Positions 13,870-21,003 are shown, counted from the stretch's first letter. The stretch is DNA of 21,003 bases from Alphaproteobacteria bacterium (GCA_003454415.1 DMKG01000202.1:1-21003), one strand, 5' to 3'. Notes: a model not told the origin generated them from the sequence alone. Numbers and translations: made by a program.

Positions 13870-16364
13870 AGCACATAGCGGTCCCAGCTTCCGTAATGTT
13901 CCTTACTGCGTTTGCCCAGCGGCAGCGACAGCGCAATCAGCGCCAGTCCGGCGGCGACGTTCGCCCAGGCGGCAAGCATGCTTGCTCCATCCAGAAGCCA
14001 GGGCGCAGCCATCAGCCAAAGTCCGAACACAATATTGATGAAGCGTACCGGCCGCGCCACCTCCGCAAACGCCGTCACCGCCACCACGATCACCAGCGAA
14101 CCGACTAGATGGTCGCTGTCGGCCATGTCGCCTTCTGTGCCGAAGATAAGGCGCGTGAACATCAGGGCGATGCCGATACCGCAGCTCGCGAGCAACTGCC
14201 AGCTCACGCCATGCGCCAGGTCGGAAAGACTGAAATAATCACGAACGCGCCACGGCTTTCCTTCCTCCACTACGCCACCCGCCATCGGGCCGCCTTGGAA
14301 GAAATTGCGCCAGAAGGGCTGCTTGCGCCGGACGCCTTCGGCCAGGAACTGGCAACTCGCCACCACCTCGTCGAGCGTGAAAGGAATCATGATCACCATC
14401 GCGGCTGCGGCAAGCAAACAGAGCGAGCACCAGGTGCCGATCACGATGGGCTGTATCACGATGAAGAAGATACTTACCGCTCCCAGCGGCACCACTACCG
14501 CGCCGAATCCCAGAACCATCCACGGCATGGTGCGCCAGCGCCGGCGGTCGCCCATGATGCCCATCAGTACTTCGAACATGTAGGATACCGCACCAAGTCC
14601 GGCATCGGCGATAGGCCAGGCTTTCGATACATCGGAGGTGACAATGACTTCCGTTCCGCCGCCGAAGAATGGATCCCACGCGCTGTTAGTATGACCGAGC
14701 TGATAAGCGGTAAGATAGCGTGCGATCAGAAAGCCGACCAGTCCCAGGCCGATGATGGGAATGCGCTGCGCATAAGTTGAAGGTGAATATGTCCAGCCGG
14801 GAGGGACGTAGGTTTCGTCCATCATGCCCTTATGGTTCATACCCGGCATCATAGGAACGAGGATCGAAAAGGCGATGACCAACGCGCCGACCAGAGTATC
14901 GTTATTATAGACGGCGGCGCTGGGCGCCCAGAAGATAAGTGGGGCGAACAGCAGCCAGCATCCCACGACCGTGTTCGCCCATTGCGCCCAGGCATGGCGC
15001 GAAAACAGCGAGAGCGACGCAAACACGACAATAAGCGCGCCGCAGATAAGATCGCTCCAGGCGAGCAGCGCGTTGCGTAAGGCTGGTTCCCACAAGCCGC
15101 GGTCTTCGGTAACACGCCAGACCGCTTCGGTAAATTCGGTTTGATTAAACCCATTCCACACAAACGGGCTAACGGCCAGCCATAAGCCCAGCATGATATT
15201 GGCAAAATGCGCCCACAGCGTGGAAAAATGCGTCTCCTGCATCTCCTGATGGTGCTCTTTCTTCTCTTTTTGCGACTGGGGGGGCGGCGCTACGGCGCTT
15301 TCGGCTTCCACCATTGCCACATTCAGCCTGTTGTCCTCGTACCAGGAAACCGGATCAGCTTTTAAAACCTCAATCATGCCCTGCAATTCATTAGCCAAAC
15401 GATGTTTAGGCTCCCAGCCCAGCAGTTCGCGGGCGCGGGAGATAGCGAGTGCGTAATGGTCATCGGCGATATCGACCATCCAGGGCTTAATGAAGCTGTC
15501 GACTCCGATTACCTCGTTTTGCATCCATGCCCCGGTCTTCGCCACCGCCTTAGGAATCTCCCACGTATGCCAGGGTTCCCCGTGCAGAAGTTCACCCAAC
15601 CGCCGCTGCAACGCCTCCACGCCGATTGCTTCCTCCTCTCCCAGCAGCAGCGTCAACTGCTCAGGCAGCTTCGCCCGTTTTTTAATGGCGTGCTGAATGG
15701 CGCTCAGCAAATCTTCGACATGCAGAAAGGATTGGCCGGTACGCAAATCGCCAGGGTAAAAATGCGCGATGAGCCGTTCCTCATGGATACGCGCGATCTG
15801 CTGCGCCAGAAATGCATTGCGGCACCGGTTATCATAGACGCCCGCAGGCCGAAGCAGCACGACGGGGATATCGCCGCGCTTCTCGCGCACAATCTGCTCT
15901 GTTTCTACCTTAGAAACGTCGTAAGGCGTTCTTGGCTTCAGCGGCCAGGATTCATCGATTGTTTCGCCCGGTTTGCAGGGCGCATGAGCCAGCATGCTGC
16001 TTGCGAAAATAAACTGCTCAACCTTGGAATCCTGCAATCCGGCCAACAGGCGCTCGGTGCCGCGCAACGTGATCTCTTCATATTTCATGTTCTCTTCGCC
16101 GGTAAGGTCGAAATACGCCGCCAGGTGCACCACCGAAGCGATGGGAGAGATGCATTGCCGCTTCACCCGTTGTAGCGCCTGCCGGACGCTTTTATCGGAA
16201 GAGAGGTCTATTTCGATGAATTTAGCATCCTGGGGAAACGCCGCGGGCGCATTCAGATCCAGGCCAATGACTTGGTAATCCTTCGCCAGCCGTTCCACAA
16301 CCGCCCCGCCGATGAAACCGGCACAGCCGGTGACGACAACGGTAGCTTTCGGAGTCATCGCCAT
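13866..16364 (-). CDS. SDR epimerase - SPW - VKOR-like - SPW fusion protein
   Basis: About 832 residues in four parts. Residues 1-345 are an extended short-chain dehydrogenase with TGCAGFIG near the N-terminus and Y-x-x-x-K as YDVSK near 149-153. Residues about 380-510 are an SPW-repeat membrane unit (GLWLAVSPFVW and a second copy near WLLFAPLIFW). Residues about 530-690 are a vitamin K epoxide reductase-like membrane domain with a C-x-x-C in GTWCSLCLL near 646-649. Residues about 715-820 are a second SPW-like unit (GLWLMAAPWLL). The loop where VKOR proteins carry their first cysteine pair has no cysteine (GGGTEVIVTSDVSKAWPIAD). A role in membrane redox or quinone chemistry is inferred; the SDR substrate is unknown. 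Starts at 16367 (GTG) and 16364 (ATG) are both possible; GGAG is at a good distance for the ATG. The stop overlaps the oxidase start. Confidence 0.82.
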   Translation of the reverse strand: MAMTPKATVVVTGCAGFIGGAVVERLAKDYQVIGLDLNAPAAFPQDAKFIEIDLSSDKSVRQALQRVKRQCISPIASVVHLAAYFDLTGEENMKYEEITLRGTERLLAGLQDSKVEQFIFASSMLAHAPCKPGETIDESWPLKPRTPYDVSKVETEQIVREKRGDIPVVLLRPAGVYDNRCRNAFLAQQIARIHEERLIAHFYPGDLRTGQSFLHVEDLLSAIQHAIKKRAKLPEQLTLLLGEEEAIGVEALQRRLGELLHGEPWHTWEIPKAVAKTGAWMQNEVIGVDSFIKPWMVDIADDHYALAISRARELLGWEPKHRLANELQGMIEVLKADPVSWYEDNRLNVAMVEAESAVAPPPQSQKEKKEHHQEMQETHFSTLWAHFANIMLGLWLAVSPFVWNGFNQTEFTEAVWRVTEDRGLWEPALRNALLAWSDLICGALIVVFASLSLFSRHAWAQWANTVVGCWLLFAPLIFWAPSAAVYNNDTLVGALVIAFSILVPMMPGMNHKGMMDETYVPPGWTYSPSTYAQRIPIIGLGLVGFLIARYLTAYQLGHTNSAWDPFFGGGTEVIVTSDVSKAWPIADAGLGAVSYMFEVLMGIMGDRRRWRTMPWMVLGFGAVVVPLGAVSIFFIVIQPIVIGTWCSLCLLAAAAMVIMIPFTLDEVVASCQFLAEGVRRKQPFWRNFFQGGPMAGGVVEEGKPWRVRDYFSLSDLAHGVSWQLLASCGIGIALMFTRLIFGTEGDMADSDHLVGSLVIVVAVTAFAEVARPVRFINIVFGLWLMAAPWLLDGASMLAAWANVAAGLALIALSLPLGKRSKEHYGSWDRYVL

Positions 16365-16444
16365 CACGCGCGCTCCGTGTCAGGACGATCCTTCAAACGG
16401 TCAGTACGCCAGCCGTCCGCCATCTTCTGGACTGTTTGCGCCAT
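16364..16444 (-). CDS. Possible 26-residue ORF coupled to the SDR-VKOR gene
   Basis: An ATG at 16442-16444 opens a 26-codon frame, MAQTVQKMADGWRTDRLKDR followed by PDTERA. Its TGA overlaps the downstream ATG by one base (TGATG), a typical coupling junction. It starts about 9 bases after the stop of the OB-fold gene. The ribosome binding site is weak (AGGCGG). It is hydrophilic with no family match. It may be a coupling leader peptide or a coincidence; the tight spacing on both sides is the only support. Confidence 0.35.
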   Translation of the reverse strand: MAQTVQKMADGWRTDRLKDRPDTERA

Positions 16445-16453
16445 ATCATCCGC

Positions 16454-17128
16454 CTAACCTCGGGGACCATAGACATTGGTGCGCACCAGATGGTCGGCGT
16501 CCAGCTCGCGCTTGCCGAACCAGTTGTCATCCATATCGCCGTAGACCATCACTCGGTCCCCTACCCGCAGGCGATCAGCGTCGAGCACATTCAGATCGTC
16601 CGTACTGACTTTGACCGAGCCCGTGCCATATTTCATCTCAAACGCAGTGTCGTTCAGGATTTTGCTTACTGTTCCAGAAATGCTGACGTTGTCGTCATAC
16701 ATCTTGTCATCCCAGCCATAATAGGGCCAGTAGCCGTAATAGGCGTTGTCATAGGGCGTATGCCAGTATATGCGTGAATAAGTCTCTCCATGGTGAGAAA
16801 TGCTAATGGCGTCAATCTCTTTCTTGACGAAGAGGTTGTCATCTACCAGACCTGTCACTGTTATCTTGTCGCCCGGTTTGAGCACCTCGATGGCGTCCGT
16901 GCGAAAAAGATTGGGCCAGCCGTCATTTGTATCCACCTTGATCGTGCCGTCGCTGTAGCTCAGGTTGAACTCATCCGCATCTAGGATTTCTCCCACCTTG
17001 CCTGAAATCGTGACGTAAGAATTATCCTTCATTTCGGCTGGGGCTTTGTTTTGCTGCGCCTGCGCCGCTGGGGCTATGGCCAAGCCAAGCGCTGTCGACA
17101 TCAGGAAAGATTTGAATAACGTATTCAT
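16454..17128 (-). CDS. Secreted tandem OB-fold (BOF-like) protein
   Basis: A 224-residue exported protein. Residues 1-24 form a clear signal peptide (FKSFLMSTALGLAIA) with an AQA cleavage site before QQNK. Two copies of the same module follow. One is at about 40-108 (SGKVGEILDADEFNLSY to GLVDDNLFVKKEIDA) and one at about 145-213 (SGTVSKILNDTAFEMKY to GDMDDNWFGKRELDA). Each starts with SG-V, carries a V-TDD or V-TND strand and ends with a GD-(I/V)-V-G segment, as in small periplasmic OB-fold proteins. An aromatic linker rich in Tyr, Trp and Asp (about 113-140) joins them. Family members are linked to envelope stress and metal or hydrogen peroxide tolerance, but a specific role is not shown here. 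AGAGGAGG lies six bases before the ATG. It is the first gene of the leftward operon. Confidence 0.75.
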   Translation of the reverse strand: MNTLFKSFLMSTALGLAIAPAAQAQQNKAPAEMKDNSYVTISGKVGEILDADEFNLSYSDGTIKVDTNDGWPNLFRTDAIEVLKPGDKITVTGLVDDNLFVKKEIDAISISHHGETYSRIYWHTPYDNAYYGYWPYYGWDDKMYDDNVSISGTVSKILNDTAFEMKYGTGSVKVSTDDLNVLDADRLRVGDRVMVYGDMDDNWFGKRELDADHLVRTNVYGPRG

Positions 17129-17340
17129 TATCAGCCTCCTCTAGGATTGGTTTTATACAATGGCTTCATCCATCCTCTTCTCATGCATGAGACAGAAAAG
17201 AATGGCGGCCTGCGCGCGTTCTTAAAGACGCATGATGTTATTAAAAGCGCGAAAGCAGAAAATTTCAGAAATTAGAAATCTTCTCTATAAGGGAAGGGGT
17301 TTGAAGAAATAAAAATTGCATCAACGGATATCTCGTCCTG
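17129..17340. promoter_or_regulatory. Intergenic region, promoter side of the leftward redox operon
   Basis: These 212 bases hold no convincing gene. They must contain the leftward promoter for the OB-fold gene and mark the boundary with the accessory-looking DNA to the right. An A/T-rich patch lies at about 17230-17325, and one palindrome is listed separately. I cannot assign a reliable -35/-10 pair. Confidence 0.5.
17179..17192. promoter_or_regulatory. 14-base perfect palindrome, possible operator
   Basis: TCTCATGCATGAGA is a perfect 14-base palindrome about 50 bases upstream of the OB-fold gene start, a position where a repressor or activator would act on the leftward operon. No adjacent regulator gene is seen, so its use as an operator is inference. 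Confidence 0.35.
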
Positions 17341-17760
17341 ATGGGCGATATCGCGCGGCTTGCCCTTCATCAGGACGGCCAGGCCGTGTTCAACATCGCG
17401 GGCAACAAATACCGCATCGTGGTGTGGATCAACTACCCCTGCCGCGTCGTTTACATACGGTTTATCGGCACGCATCGCCAGTACGGCCGGATTGACGCGC
17501 TCGTGACCCTGGTCGAAGCGTGGGAGGCGAAGCATTACCCGATCGACCTTCCTGACCCGGTCGAGGCCATCAGGTACCACATGGAGAACCAGGCTCTGGA
17601 ACCCAGGGATCTCATCCCGTATATCGGCAGCCGCAACCGCGTCTGTGAAATGCTCAACCGCAAGCGGCCGCTGACGCTCAGAATGATCTGGAGACTGCAC
17701 CGGGGCCTCGGCATCCCCGCTGAATCCCTGATCAGGATACCGGAGGACCAGGCGGCCTGA
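17341..17760 (+). pseudogene. HigB toxin - HigA antitoxin deletion fusion
   Basis: A 139-residue open frame whose two parts belong to two different genes. Residues about 13-52 (AVFNIAGNKYRIVVWINYP, then VVYIRFIGTH) match the C-terminal half of HigB-type mRNA interferases. From residue about 53 it continues directly as HigA antitoxin (LVTLVEAWEAKHYPI, then IPYIGSRNRVCEMLNRKRPL, with the helix-turn-helix at about 90-128). Missing are the toxin N-terminal half, its stop, the normal gap, and about 30-40 N-terminal residues of HigA. The junction GRIDALVTL resembles both the HigB end and the HigA RLDVLVTL, which suggests deletion between similar short sequences. The ATG at 17341 has no ribosome binding site. 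The toxin should be dead; the DNA-binding part looks intact and could still be functional if expressed. Confidence 0.75.
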
Positions 17761-17856
17761 CGGCCATCATGCTGTGCTACACGGCATATCGCATGAACCG
17801 TGCCGCACGGCCCAACCAGTGATATAGTGAACTGCCACAGCAGGGAGCGGAAGGGC

Positions 17857-18813
17857 ATGTTTCACGGAAATGTAAGCCTTGAAATCGCGGAAGGATTGAA
17901 GCTGCTGCGCAGACGGATAGAGGGTGCGGCGATCCCGTCTTCCAGACTTGATGAAACCCTGAACATCGCCACATGGAACATTCGCGAATTCGGCAGGAAA
18001 CGGCGGAGTGAGGCGGCGATCCATTATCTTGCGGAGATCATCGGCCAATTCGACCTTGTCGGCATTGTGGAGCTGCGCGACAATCTGAGCGATCTGCAGC
18101 GCGTGCTGCCGATACTTGGCCCCTATTGGGATGCGGTTTATTCCGACGCCATTCCCGATGCTGGCGGCAACCGGGAGCGCATCTGCTATCTGTACGACCA
18201 GCGCGCCTGCACCTTCAATGGCATGGCGGCGATGGCAAGTCCGCCGCGCAAGAAACGGGGCGCCGAATACCTGCCGGAAAGCAGCTTCTGGCGCGCGCCT
18301 TACATCGCGTCCTTCAAGGCGGGCAATTTTGATTTCCTGGCGCTCACCGTGCATATCCGCTGGGGTGACAGCGATACGGCGCGCGAGCGTGAGATTGAAC
18401 TTCTCGCCAACTGGCTTGATGCGAAACTCAGGGACAAGCATTGCGAGGACCATGACTGGATCGTCATGGGGGATTTCAACATTCCCAGCAGATCCTCGAC
18501 CATGTTCAAGGCGCTGACTTCGACGGGCCTGACCATCCCCAGGGCGCTCATCAAGGACGAATTCGGGTCGAACCTCGCCCGGGACAAGCGCTATGATCAA
18601 ATCCTGCACTTCGCACGCTACGGGGATGAATTCACGCTGGCGGGTGGCGTCCTCGATTTCTACGCCGGCGATCACAAACCGCTGTTCCCCCATCTTACGA
18701 AGGCGGAATTCACCTATCAGCTGTCGGATCATCTGCCGTTGTGGATGCAGATATCGACAAATATCGACGGACAGGTTCTGGATCAGCTGATACAGCGAAA
18801 ACGGCCGGGTTAG
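17857..18813 (+). CDS. Endonuclease/exonuclease/phosphatase-family protein
   Basis: A 318-residue protein with the standard EEP (DNase I-like) catalytic set: N41 in ATWNIREF, E72 in GIVELRDN, H166 in LTVHIRWG, D206 and N208 in MGDFNIPS, and D291-H292 in QLSDHLPLW. These residues bind Mg2+ and cut phosphodiester bonds; members act on DNA, RNA or phospholipids, so the substrate is open. The start ATG at 17857 follows a purine-rich GGGAGCGGAAGG site; an earlier in-frame ATG at 17800 has none. No signal peptide is seen. It stands alone between a decayed toxin-antitoxin locus and a transposase remnant, so it may be part of a mobile or defence-type patch (inference). Confidence 0.88.
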   Translation: MFHGNVSLEIAEGLKLLRRRIEGAAIPSSRLDETLNIATWNIREFGRKRRSEAAIHYLAEIIGQFDLVGIVELRDNLSDLQRVLPILGPYWDAVYSDAIPDAGGNRERICYLYDQRACTFNGMAAMASPPRKKRGAEYLPESSFWRAPYIASFKAGNFDFLALTVHIRWGDSDTAREREIELLANWLDAKLRDKHCEDHDWIVMGDFNIPSRSSTMFKALTSTGLTIPRALIKDEFGSNLARDKRYDQILHFARYGDEFTLAGGVLDFYAGDHKPLFPHLTKAEFTYQLSDHLPLWMQISTNIDGQVLDQLIQRKRPG

Positions 18814-18814
18814 A

Positions 18815-18960
18815 TCAGGCAAGCGGCGTCTGGATGTCCGGCAGACTGAGTTTGAAAAAACCCCATTTCGATTGGGTTGATGTCACGGGAATAAAGCGGC
18901 AGAAACAGAACCTGATGACCACGACGTAGGGATTCTTGTGGCGCGCCGGATTGTCCTGAT
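18815..18960 (-). pseudogene. IS630-family transposase remnant, frameshifted
   Basis: Leftward frames contain scattered C-terminal pieces of an IS630/Tc1-type DDE transposase. One frame gives QDNPARHKNP (around 18930-18958), matching the DN-x-x-x-HK catalytic block. A second frame gives GHQVLFLPLYSRDINPIEM (about 18870-18930), matching the LFLPPYSPDxNPIE block with the last acidic residue. A third gives WGFFKLS near the end. No single frame holds all blocks, so at least two frameshifts have occurred. The N-terminal two thirds are absent, and I found no terminal repeats. The fragment begins two bases beyond the stop codon of the preceding nuclease gene. Confidence 0.72.
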
Positions 18961-19051
18961 GAAGAGATCTTCAGGGCTTGCTGTGGAGAGGGGGATTTCA
19001 GGATTGGCAAAGAAATTGATGCATCGCGCGTCTATCTGAACGTCTGTGGTG

Positions 19052-19387
19052 CTAATGTGAAATCATCCAGGGGCGGGCCGCCGGGAAGCTTTTGGAGCCG
19101 TCTTTTCCGTATCTGGCGCCAAGGTTTTTTTTCCCCCTGCAGCACAAACAGTCTGCGCCATGTTTTGATCTGTATTCCGCCAGGCGCTGTGGCGCGTGGG
19201 CGCTGCGTTCATTTAAGGCGAACGCGCGCCGCCGCCCTTCCGGCATGCGCGCGAAATGCGGAACCGAAAGCGCCCTTGGCGCATCCCTCCCGCATTCGGG
19301 ACAGGTTTGAGGCAGGTCATATTCCGCCATGGGGCGCATTTCCGTGAACGGGCCGCAGACGTCACAATGATAATCATAGACTGGCAT
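19052..19387 (-). CDS. fmdB: FmdB-family zinc-ribbon protein
   Basis: A 111-residue protein with the FmdB zinc ribbon at the N-terminus: MPVYDYHCDVCG and TCPECG, giving the four cysteines C8, C11, C29 and C32. The C-terminal part is basic and has a further cysteine cluster, ADCLCC, at 80-83. FmdB proteins are encoded beside formamidase genes and are proposed to regulate them; a direct mechanism is not shown by the sequence. The ATG at 19385-19387 follows GGAA at about eight bases. It lies downstream of fmdA on the same strand, separated by 60 bases that hold a strong hairpin, which suggests that its level may be set separately. Confidence 0.85.
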   Translation of the reverse strand: MPVYDYHCDVCGPFTEMRPMAEYDLPQTCPECGRDAPRALSVPHFARMPEGRRRAFALNERSAHAPQRLAEYRSKHGADCLCCRGKKNLGARYGKDGSKSFPAARPWMISH

Positions 19388-19411
19388 GATGGCGATTCCT
19401 GCTGGTCAAGC

Positions 19412-19434
19412 CCGGGCGGCGCTTCGCCGCCCGG
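19412..19434 (-). promoter_or_regulatory. Strong intercistronic hairpin between fmdA and fmdB
   Basis: A perfect 10-base G/C stem (CCGGGCGGCG with CGCCGCCCGG) around a 3-base loop lies just after the fmdA stop. No T-run follows on the minus strand, so it is more likely an mRNA-stabilising or partial attenuation structure than a full terminator. Confidence 0.55.
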
Positions 19435-19447
19435 AGTGGTGAAAGGT

Positions 19448-20677
19448 CTATTTGTCCGGCGACATCGGGATATCCACCCCGCCATCGATGAATTTAACGG
19501 GTCCGGCCGCGTCCGGCATGATGGGGAATTCGAAAATGTCCGTCGGAAGCCAGAGCGTCGCACAGGCGTTAGGAATATCGACGACGCCGGAAATATGCCC
19601 CTGTACGGGGGCGGTGCCGAGGATGGCGTAGGCCTGGGCTTTCGAGTACCCGAATTTGGTCAGATATTCGATGGCGTTCAGGCAGGCCTGCCGGTAGGCG
19701 ATATGCACGTCCAGATAATATTGTTTGCCCCATTCATCCACTGAAATGCCTTCAAAGATGAGATAGTTCCCGTGTTGCGGGGTTATCGGAGAAGGCTTGA
19801 AAATGGGATTCCTGATGCCGTATTTCGCCATTCCATCCTTGATCACGTCTACCTTGATATGCAGCCATCCGGCCATTTCAATGGCGCCACAAAAGGTGAT
19901 TTCACCATCTCCCTGACTGAAATGCAGATCGCCCATGGAGAGCCCGCCCCCCTTGACATAGACTGGGAAATAAATTCTTGAACCCCGGGACAGATCCTTG
20001 ATGTCGCAATTGCCGCCATGCTCGCGCGGGGGGACTGTGCGCGCGCCTTCCGCCGCCACCTTTTCTCTGACGTCCCCTTTCGCCCTGCCCGCATGAGTGG
20101 TGGCGGCGAAAGGCGGATTGGCCAGGGGCGGCGCCCGGTCAGGTTCGGTGGCGATGAAATCCACTTCGCGTTTGTTCCAGATATCCAGCAGCTTCTGGTC
20201 CGGCAGGCACCCGATCAGACCAGGGTGGATCAGGCCTGCGAATTTCACCCCCGGCACATGCCGCGAATGCGTGTACAGGCCGGAAATATCCCAAATGGAT
20301 TTCTGCGCCATAGGAAAATGGTCCGTCAGGAAACCGCCCCCATTCTTCTTTGAGAAGAAGCCGTTAAAGCCCCAGAGACTGTCCGGTTTAGCGCCCACAT
20401 CCAGCAGATCCACGACCAGAAGATCGCCGGGCTCGGCCCCTTCGACGCCGATCGGCCCCGACAGGAAATGCACGATCGACAGATCGATGTCCCGCACATC
20501 GTCCGCGCTGTCATTGTTCTTGATGAAGCCGCCAGTCCAGTCATAGGTTTCGATGATGAAGTCATCTCCCTTCTTTACCCATGCCGCCATGGGAATATCG
20601 GGATGCCAGCGGTTGTGTATCATATCGTTATTGTAAGGGGAGTCTTTGAGATCGACCTTAATCAGCGTTTCTGGCAT
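19448..20677 (-). CDS. fmdA: Formamidase (acetamidase/formamidase family)
   Basis: A 409-residue protein matching FmdA in length and blocks. Recognisable ones are an N-terminal HNRWHPDIPMAAWVKKGD, FLSGPIGVEGAEPGDLLVVD, KFAGLIHPGLIG, the EHGGNCDIKDLSRGSRIYFP core with Cys and Asp, LSMGDLHFSQGDGEI, and the C-terminal SGVVDIPNACATLWLP. It hydrolyses formamide (and short aliphatic amides) to ammonia and the acid, giving nitrogen and formate. The ATG at 20675-20677 has AAGGAA seven bases upstream. The gene is 39 bases after an ABC transporter ATPase gene and is followed by fmdB, the arrangement expected for uptake and use of short amides. Confidence 0.95.
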   Translation of the reverse strand: MPETLIKVDLKDSPYNNDMIHNRWHPDIPMAAWVKKGDDFIIETYDWTGGFIKNNDSADDVRDIDLSIVHFLSGPIGVEGAEPGDLLVVDLLDVGAKPDSLWGFNGFFSKKNGGGFLTDHFPMAQKSIWDISGLYTHSRHVPGVKFAGLIHPGLIGCLPDQKLLDIWNKREVDFIATEPDRAPPLANPPFAATTHAGRAKGDVREKVAAEGARTVPPREHGGNCDIKDLSRGSRIYFPVYVKGGGLSMGDLHFSQGDGEITFCGAIEMAGWLHIKVDVIKDGMAKYGIRNPIFKPSPITPQHGNYLIFEGISVDEWGKQYYLDVHIAYRQACLNAIEYLTKFGYSKAQAYAILGTAPVQGHISGVVDIPNACATLWLPTDIFEFPIMPDAAGPVKFIDGGVDIPMSPDK

Positions 20678-20716
20678 GAGGTTATTCCTTTCCTTGTGTT
20701 GACGTTACGCACGGAT

Positions 20717-21003
20717 TTACACGGCGAGAAAGCGGGCGATTGCCGCTTCGTCGACCCCCTCACGCACATCGCTATGCACGATGCGCCCGTTTTCAAGAAC
20801 CAGTATGCGATCCGCCGCGCTGAGCACAAAGCTGAGCACCTGCTCGCTCACGATGATGCACAGACTGCGCATGTCGCGGATTTCGCGCAGCACTTTGGCC
20901 AGATCCTTGATGATGGAGGGCTGAATGCCTTCGGTGGGCTCATCGAGGATCAGCAGCCGGGGCCGCATGACCAGGGCGCGGGCGATGGCGAGCTGCTGCT
21001 GCT
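20717..21003 (-). CDS. Urea/short-chain amide ABC transporter ATPase, C-terminal part
   Basis: The window ends inside this gene; only about 95 C-terminal residues are visible. The end of the signature helix (QQQLAIARALVMRPR) leads into Walker B and the D-loop region, LLILDEPTEGIQPSIIKDL. The SEQ block stands where branched-chain amino acid-type ATPases (LivF/UrtE) carry VEQ. The EPTEGIQPSII wording is typical of UrtE and FmdF subunits. It would energise uptake of urea or small amides with permeases encoded beyond the right edge. It lies 39 bases upstream of fmdA on the same strand, so amide is probably imported and cleaved by one operon. The Walker A motif and start are outside the window. 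Confidence 0.85.
   Translation of the reverse strand, partial: QQQLAIARALVMRPRLLILDEPTEGIQPSIIKDLAKVLREIRDMRSLCIIVSEQVLSFVLSAADRILVLENGRIVHSDVREGVDEAAIARFLAV

Noticed and set aside
15402-16175. 257-residue plus-strand open frame
   Set aside because: It is the reverse-strand shadow of the SDR domain, with no ribosome binding site or family pattern.
17767-18822. 351-residue minus-strand open frame
   Set aside because: It is antisense to the EEP nuclease, which has every catalytic motif on the plus strand; the minus frame has no recognisable domain.

Overview
The window looks like proteobacterial DNA, most likely alphaproteobacterial, but the lineage is an inference. The reasons are a class I-type PHA synthase, a bacterial alternative oxidase, a FmdA/FmdB amide-degradation cluster, HigB/HigA-type remnants and strong AGGAGG-like ribosome binding sites. 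It is gene-dense, and no gap longer than 300 bases lacks a gene. I see no rRNA, tRNA or CRISPR array.

Region 1 (1-2366, minus strand) reads thiolase, a 67-residue unknown, a MauE/DoxX-like membrane protein, a single-domain rhodanese and a possible cut-off gene at the left edge. Region 2 (2367-2647) is a divergent control region with two inverted repeats. Region 3 (2648-12263, plus strand) is a tight carbon-storage and acyl-CoA operon. It encodes a Pta/Ptb-family phosphotransacylase, an acetate-kinase family enzyme, PHA synthase, a P2-type cation ATPase split into two genes, and a two-domain 3-hydroxyacyl-CoA dehydrogenase/enoyl-CoA hydratase. Together these interconvert acyl-CoA, acyl-phosphate (with ATP) and polyhydroxyalkanoate, with the thiolase supplying or splitting acetoacetyl-CoA. 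No acetoacetyl-CoA reductase is present.

Region 4 (12271-17128, minus strand) is a redox and membrane operon. In order of transcription it encodes a secreted tandem OB-fold protein, a possible 26-residue ORF, an SDR-SPW-VKOR-SPW fusion, alternative oxidase, and a Na+/Ca2+ exchanger-family protein. Several junctions overlap or are only a few bases long. Region 5 (17129-19051) looks like accessory, scarred DNA: a HigB-HigA deletion fusion, an endonuclease/exonuclease/phosphatase-family protein and a frameshifted IS630-type transposase scrap touching its stop codon. Region 6 (19052-21003, minus strand) is an amide-use cluster: an ABC transporter ATPase (cut by the window end), formamidase FmdA and zinc-ribbon protein FmdB.

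The most unusual feature is the split P-type ATPase. A highly charged stretch of about 110 residues, with its own good ribosome binding site, sits inside the nucleotide-binding domain. It ends in an ATGA stop/start overlap, so the pump would be made as two polypeptides.
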